The notes under the pieces were generated by a model that worked only from the letters and a program-made list of their open reading frames with translations, did not search any database and was not told where the DNA came from. A stretch of 64,000 bases of DNA. It comes from Mesorhizobium loti. GTDB lineage: Bacteria > Pseudomonadota > Alphaproteobacteria > Rhizobiales > Rhizobiaceae. A program made the position numbers and the translations under genes. The stretch lies in the NCBI GenBank assembly GCA_002356515.1, contig AP017605.1, forward strand, positions 806,001 through 870,000, given 5' to 3'. This document shows, piece after piece, positions 61,158 to 64,000 of this stretch. How positions within the stretch are numbered: the stretch's first letter is position 1; the number at the start of each line of letters is the position of its first letter.

Positions 61158-61880
61158 ATGGCCGAGACGACCGTGACGCATACCGGCCAAATGGGACCAA
61201 GACCAACTGGTTGGCATGGCATTGCCGCCGACTGGGCCTCCGACCAGCGCGCGTTCAAGAACGTGTCCTGGGGCAAGGCCATGATGTGGATCTTCCTGCT
61301 CAGCGACACCTTCATCTTCGGCTGCTTCCTGCTCTCCTATATGACCGCGCGCATCTCCACGCGCGTGCCGTGGCCAAATCCGAGCGAGGTCTTCGCGCTG
61401 CGCATCGGCGGCCAGGAAATTCCCCTGATCCTGATCGCCATCATGACCTTCGTGCTGATCTCGAGCAGTGGAACCATGGCGATGGCGGTGAATTTCGGCT
61501 ATCGCCGCGACCGCCGCAAAACCGCGATCCTGATGCTTCTGACGGCTGCGCTGGGCGCGACCTTCGTCGGCATGCAGGCCTTCGAATGGACCAAGCTGAT
61601 CACCGAAGGGGTACGGCCCTGGGGCAATCCCTGGGGTGCGGCGCAATTCGGCTCATGCTTCTTCATGATCACCGGCTTCCACGGCACGCATGTGACGATC
61701 GGAGTGATCTTCCTGATCATCGTGGCGCGCAAGGTCTGGCGCGGAGATTATGACACCGGGCGGCCCGGCTTCTTCACCAGCCGCAAGGGCCGCTACGAGA
61801 ACGTCGAGATCATGGGGCTGTACTGGCATTTCGTCGATCTGGTCTGGGTGTTCATCTTCGCTTTCTTCTATCTTTGGTGA
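61158..61880 (+). CDS. Cytochrome c oxidase subunit III family protein
   Basis: A 240-residue membrane protein of the CtaE/CyoC family with five or six helices: KAMMWIFLLSDTFIFGCFLLSY, GMQAFEWTKLITEG, FFMITGFHGTHVTIGVIFLI and GLYWHFVDLVWVFIFAFFYL. It stabilises subunit I and its proton channel. GGGAGATAGGG precedes ATG 61158, ten bases after the previous stop. Confidence 0.9.
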   Translation: MAETTVTHTGQMGPRPTGWHGIAADWASDQRAFKNVSWGKAMMWIFLLSDTFIFGCFLLSYMTARISTRVPWPNPSEVFALRIGGQEIPLILIAIMTFVLISSSGTMAMAVNFGYRRDRRKTAILMLLTAALGATFVGMQAFEWTKLITEGVRPWGNPWGAAQFGSCFFMITGFHGTHVTIGVIFLIIVARKVWRGDYDTGRPGFFTSRKGRYENVEIMGLYWHFVDLVWVFIFAFFYLW

Positions 61881-61889
61881 GAGGCAGAT

Positions 61890-62282
61890 ATGGCTGAAGC
61901 AACCGCAAACGGCCTCGGGCAACACGCACTTCACGCACATGATGCGCCGGTGGCGGCCGCCCATGCCGAAGTTCACCAGGAGCACCCGATCAAGCTCTAT
62001 CTGGTGGTCTGGGCGTGGCTGTTCATCCTCAGCACCTGCTCCTATCTGGTCGATTATTTCGGCCTGCACGGCTATCTCAGATGGTCGCTGATCCTGATCT
62101 TCATGATCCTCAAGGCTGGGCTGATTGTCGCTGTCTTCATGCATATGGCCTGGGAAAGGCTGGCGCTCGCCTATGCGATCATACTGCCGCCGATACTGGT
62201 GCTGGTGTTCGTGGCGATGATGCTCTTCGAGGCCGATTACACGCTTTTGACCCGGATGACGTTTTTCGGCGCTGGCCCCTGA
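61890..62282 (+). CDS. Prokaryotic cytochrome c oxidase subunit IV family protein
   Basis: A 130-residue protein with a His/Ala-rich N terminus and three helices: YLVVWAWLFILSTCSYLVDY, WSLILIFMILKAGLIVAVFMHMAWE and AYAIILPPILVLVFVAMM. The middle KAGLIVAVFMHM segment is typical of prokaryotic COX4 proteins. It ends the oxidase operon. Confidence 0.88.
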   Translation: MAEATANGLGQHALHAHDAPVAAAHAEVHQEHPIKLYLVVWAWLFILSTCSYLVDYFGLHGYLRWSLILIFMILKAGLIVAVFMHMAWERLALAYAIILPPILVLVFVAMMLFEADYTLLTRMTFFGAGP

Positions 62283-62461
62283 CCGGCACTCCGGGTCGGC
62301 CGGCGACATCCGCGGCCGGAAATCGCCCGCGCCGCCTGCCAGTCGGCGGCCTTGAAACAAGCGGCCGCTGGTGCATTTCTCCTGGTACCGGAAACGACAG
62401 GAGGAACGAATTGCCCTCGTTTCCGCATGCGTCGCGAACTCAAGCAAGAGGGACGCCAAAA

Positions 62462-62935
62462 ATGACCATCGCAAACAGACTTAGGGAATTTATCGACGGC
62501 AAGGGAATTTCCTACGACACCGTCCCGCACCATCGCACATCCACCAGCAGGCAGTCGGCAATAGCCGCGCATGTGCCCGGCAGCATCATGGCCAAGTCAG
62601 TGGTCGTTCACCACGAACTTGGCTATGCGCTGGCCGTGGTTCCAAGCACGCACAGGATCGAGCTCGGCAGGTTGCAGGACGTCATGGACAGACGCCTCGG
62701 CCTCGCCTCCGAAGATGAAGTGGTTTCTCTCTTCGGCGATTGCGACATCGGCGCCATCCCACCGATCGGCGCTGCCTACGATGTGCCGGTGATCCTCGAT
62801 GAAAGCCTCGGCGACGCCGCCGACATCTATTTCGAGGGCGGCGACCACAGGACGCTGGTGCATGTAAGCGGCAAGGACTTCCGCAACCTCACCAGGGATG
62901 CACGCCAGGCCCGCTTCAGCCACGCTGCCTACTGA
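62462..62935 (+). CDS. YbaK/EbsC-type aminoacyl-tRNA deacylase
   Basis: A 157-residue single-domain protein of the YbaK/ProX family, which hydrolyses mischarged aminoacyl-tRNAs. The N-terminal helix (IANRLREFIDGKGISYD), the AKSVVVHH strand with its catalytic-type lysine, and GAIPPIGAAYDVPVILDESL match the family. The frame is open further upstream, but ATG 62462 follows AGAGGGA and gives the usual length. It stands alone after the oxidase operon. Confidence 0.85.
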   Translation: MTIANRLREFIDGKGISYDTVPHHRTSTSRQSAIAAHVPGSIMAKSVVVHHELGYALAVVPSTHRIELGRLQDVMDRRLGLASEDEVVSLFGDCDIGAIPPIGAAYDVPVILDESLGDAADIYFEGGDHRTLVHVSGKDFRNLTRDARQARFSHAAY

Positions 62936-62983
62936 AGCTGATCTTGTCGCGCCGGCGCCGACGCGACAAAGGCTGGAACGTGC

Positions 62984-63802
62984 TCAGTTCGCCGGTCTGG
63001 CGGAGGCCGGCGGCTCCACGACCTTGCGATAGACATGCCAGGTAGCGTGACCGAGGATCGGCAGCACCACCGCCAGTCCCGCGAACACTGGCACGGAGCC
63101 GATGATCAGCGCGACAGCGACGATCAATCCCCAGACAGCCATGGTGATCGGGTTCGCCATCACCGCCCGAACAGAGGTGTGGATGGCCTCGTAGGCGCCC
63201 ACATCGCGGTCGAGCAGCAGCGGGAAAGCGACGACCGTCGTGCACAACACCACGACGGCGAAGACGAAGCCGATGGCGTGCCCGAGGATGATCAGCGTCC
63301 AGCCGCGCCCGGTGGCGAATATCTGATTGATGAAGCCGGATATCGATTCCGGCGGCGCCGGGCCAAACAGATATTGGTAGAACATCTGCGCAGTCAGGAG
63401 CCACGCGATGAAGATCGCAAACAGCATGATCCCGACCGCCGCGATCGCCGGCAAAGCCGGGGAATTCCTGACCTCGAAAGCGTGCCGCCAGGACGTATCG
63501 AGCCCCGCCTCCCGCCTGCGGCTGATCTCATAGAGGCCGATCGCCGCGAACGGGCCGATCAGCGCAAAGCCGGACACCAGCGGAAACAGCAAGGGCAGCG
63601 CATTGGCGCCCGATGTCCAGGCGGCGAGCACGACGCCGACGAGCGGGTAGATCAGGCAGAGAAAGACGATATGCGAGGGCTTGACCATGAAATCGTCGAC
63701 GCCGCGCCTGAGTGCGTCGAAGAGGTCGGAAACACCGATCTTTCGAATTCTCATATGCTCCAGCGTCTCGCTGGCACCTGCAATCACGTGAAAGCTCGCC
63801 AT
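62984..63802 (-). CDS. DUF2189 integral membrane protein
   Basis: A 272-residue inner-membrane protein with six or so helices. KIGVSDLFDALRRGVDDFMVKPSHIVFLCLIYPLVG and LLFPLVSGFALIGPFAAIGLYEISRRRE are the DUF2189 hallmarks. The family is common in alphaproteobacteria, often near cytochrome oxidase genes, with unknown function; it may act in oxidase assembly (inference). GGAGGAA precedes ATG 63802. It converges with the YbaK gene. Confidence 0.85.
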   Translation of the reverse strand: MASFHVIAGASETLEHMRIRKIGVSDLFDALRRGVDDFMVKPSHIVFLCLIYPLVGVVLAAWTSGANALPLLFPLVSGFALIGPFAAIGLYEISRRREAGLDTSWRHAFEVRNSPALPAIAAVGIMLFAIFIAWLLTAQMFYQYLFGPAPPESISGFINQIFATGRGWTLIILGHAIGFVFAVVVLCTTVVAFPLLLDRDVGAYEAIHTSVRAVMANPITMAVWGLIVAVALIIGSVPVFAGLAVVLPILGHATWHVYRKVVEPPASARPAN

Positions 63803-64000
63803 GACCGTTCCTCCAGATCAGGTCCGGCAAGGTCGGGGGGTTCACGGTGCCACCGATGTGCATGGCTGGCCACGCAAACGCGACCTGCACTGCCCCTAAC
63901 ATACTCTCTTGTGCGGGACTTGTCGCCTTGTTGGTAAGGGGTTGGTGGTGGCGGGCGGGACGCTGGCCCCGGAAGTCTTTCTTCGATATTCTTATACAGT
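63803..64000. other. Window end, no gene seen
   Basis: Upstream region of the DUF2189 gene, presumably with its promoter. No protein-like frame and no RNA gene could be recognised up to the window edge. Confidence 0.5.

Overview
The window reads as a high-GC alphaproteobacterial chromosome of the order Rhizobiales, most likely a Mesorhizobium or close relative. The reasons are the class I PHA synthase, the run of rhizobial ABC transporters and small DUF families, and intergenic palindromic repeats of the kind common in that group. This placement is inferred from gene content; no search was run.

Layout. 1-10.7 kb is core metabolism: a partial gene end, recJ, a DUF6434 protein, glpX, two small stress/membrane proteins, hom, an alaC-type aminotransferase, a small lipoprotein, phaC and a secreted M15-like protein. 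A 253-bp inverted-repeat element and tRNA-Glu(TTC) follow. 11.3-16.4 kb, directly downstream of the tRNA, is an accessory patch of small orphan genes with lower GC. It holds two frameshifted genes, a small XRE regulator with duplicated 17-bp operators, very small membrane ORFs and a J-domain protein; no integrase is visible. 16.4-30 kb carries three TadE/TadG-like pilus genes and one giant (about 3,700 aa) glycine-rich autotransporter. 30-34.8 kb has small DUF proteins, map, radC and a secreted Gly/Asn-rich protein.

35-42.3 kb is a carbohydrate uptake operon led by a LacI-type HTH fused to a PfkB sugar kinase. It continues with a GATase1-like protein, an ABC ATPase, a binding protein, two permeases and an M20 deacylase. 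42.4-51.8 kb is a second sugar cluster on the minus strand: binding protein, ATPase, double-length permease, SDR dehydrogenase, lambda-crystallin/L-gulonate-dehydrogenase-like enzyme, BKACE cleavage enzyme and SMP-30 lactonase, with a divergent GntR regulator. Read together these suggest a non-phosphorylative sugar-acid route ending in an acetyl-CoA-dependent cleavage of a 3-keto aldonate; I regard this as the most interesting system here. 51.9-57.5 kb is a LysR-controlled polar amino acid/opine-type ABC transporter with a FAD-dependent oxidoreductase. 57.8-62.3 kb encodes a cytochrome c oxidase with two subunit III-type proteins and a subunit IV, followed by a YbaK-type deacylase and a DUF2189 membrane protein.

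Regulatory logic visible in the DNA: palindromes lie in the control regions beside the XRE, LacI-kinase, GntR and LysR genes, a pair of TTGC-N4-GCAA sites lies upstream of the adhesin, and repeat elements at three convergent or intergenic positions form strong hairpins, two of them overlapping stop codons.
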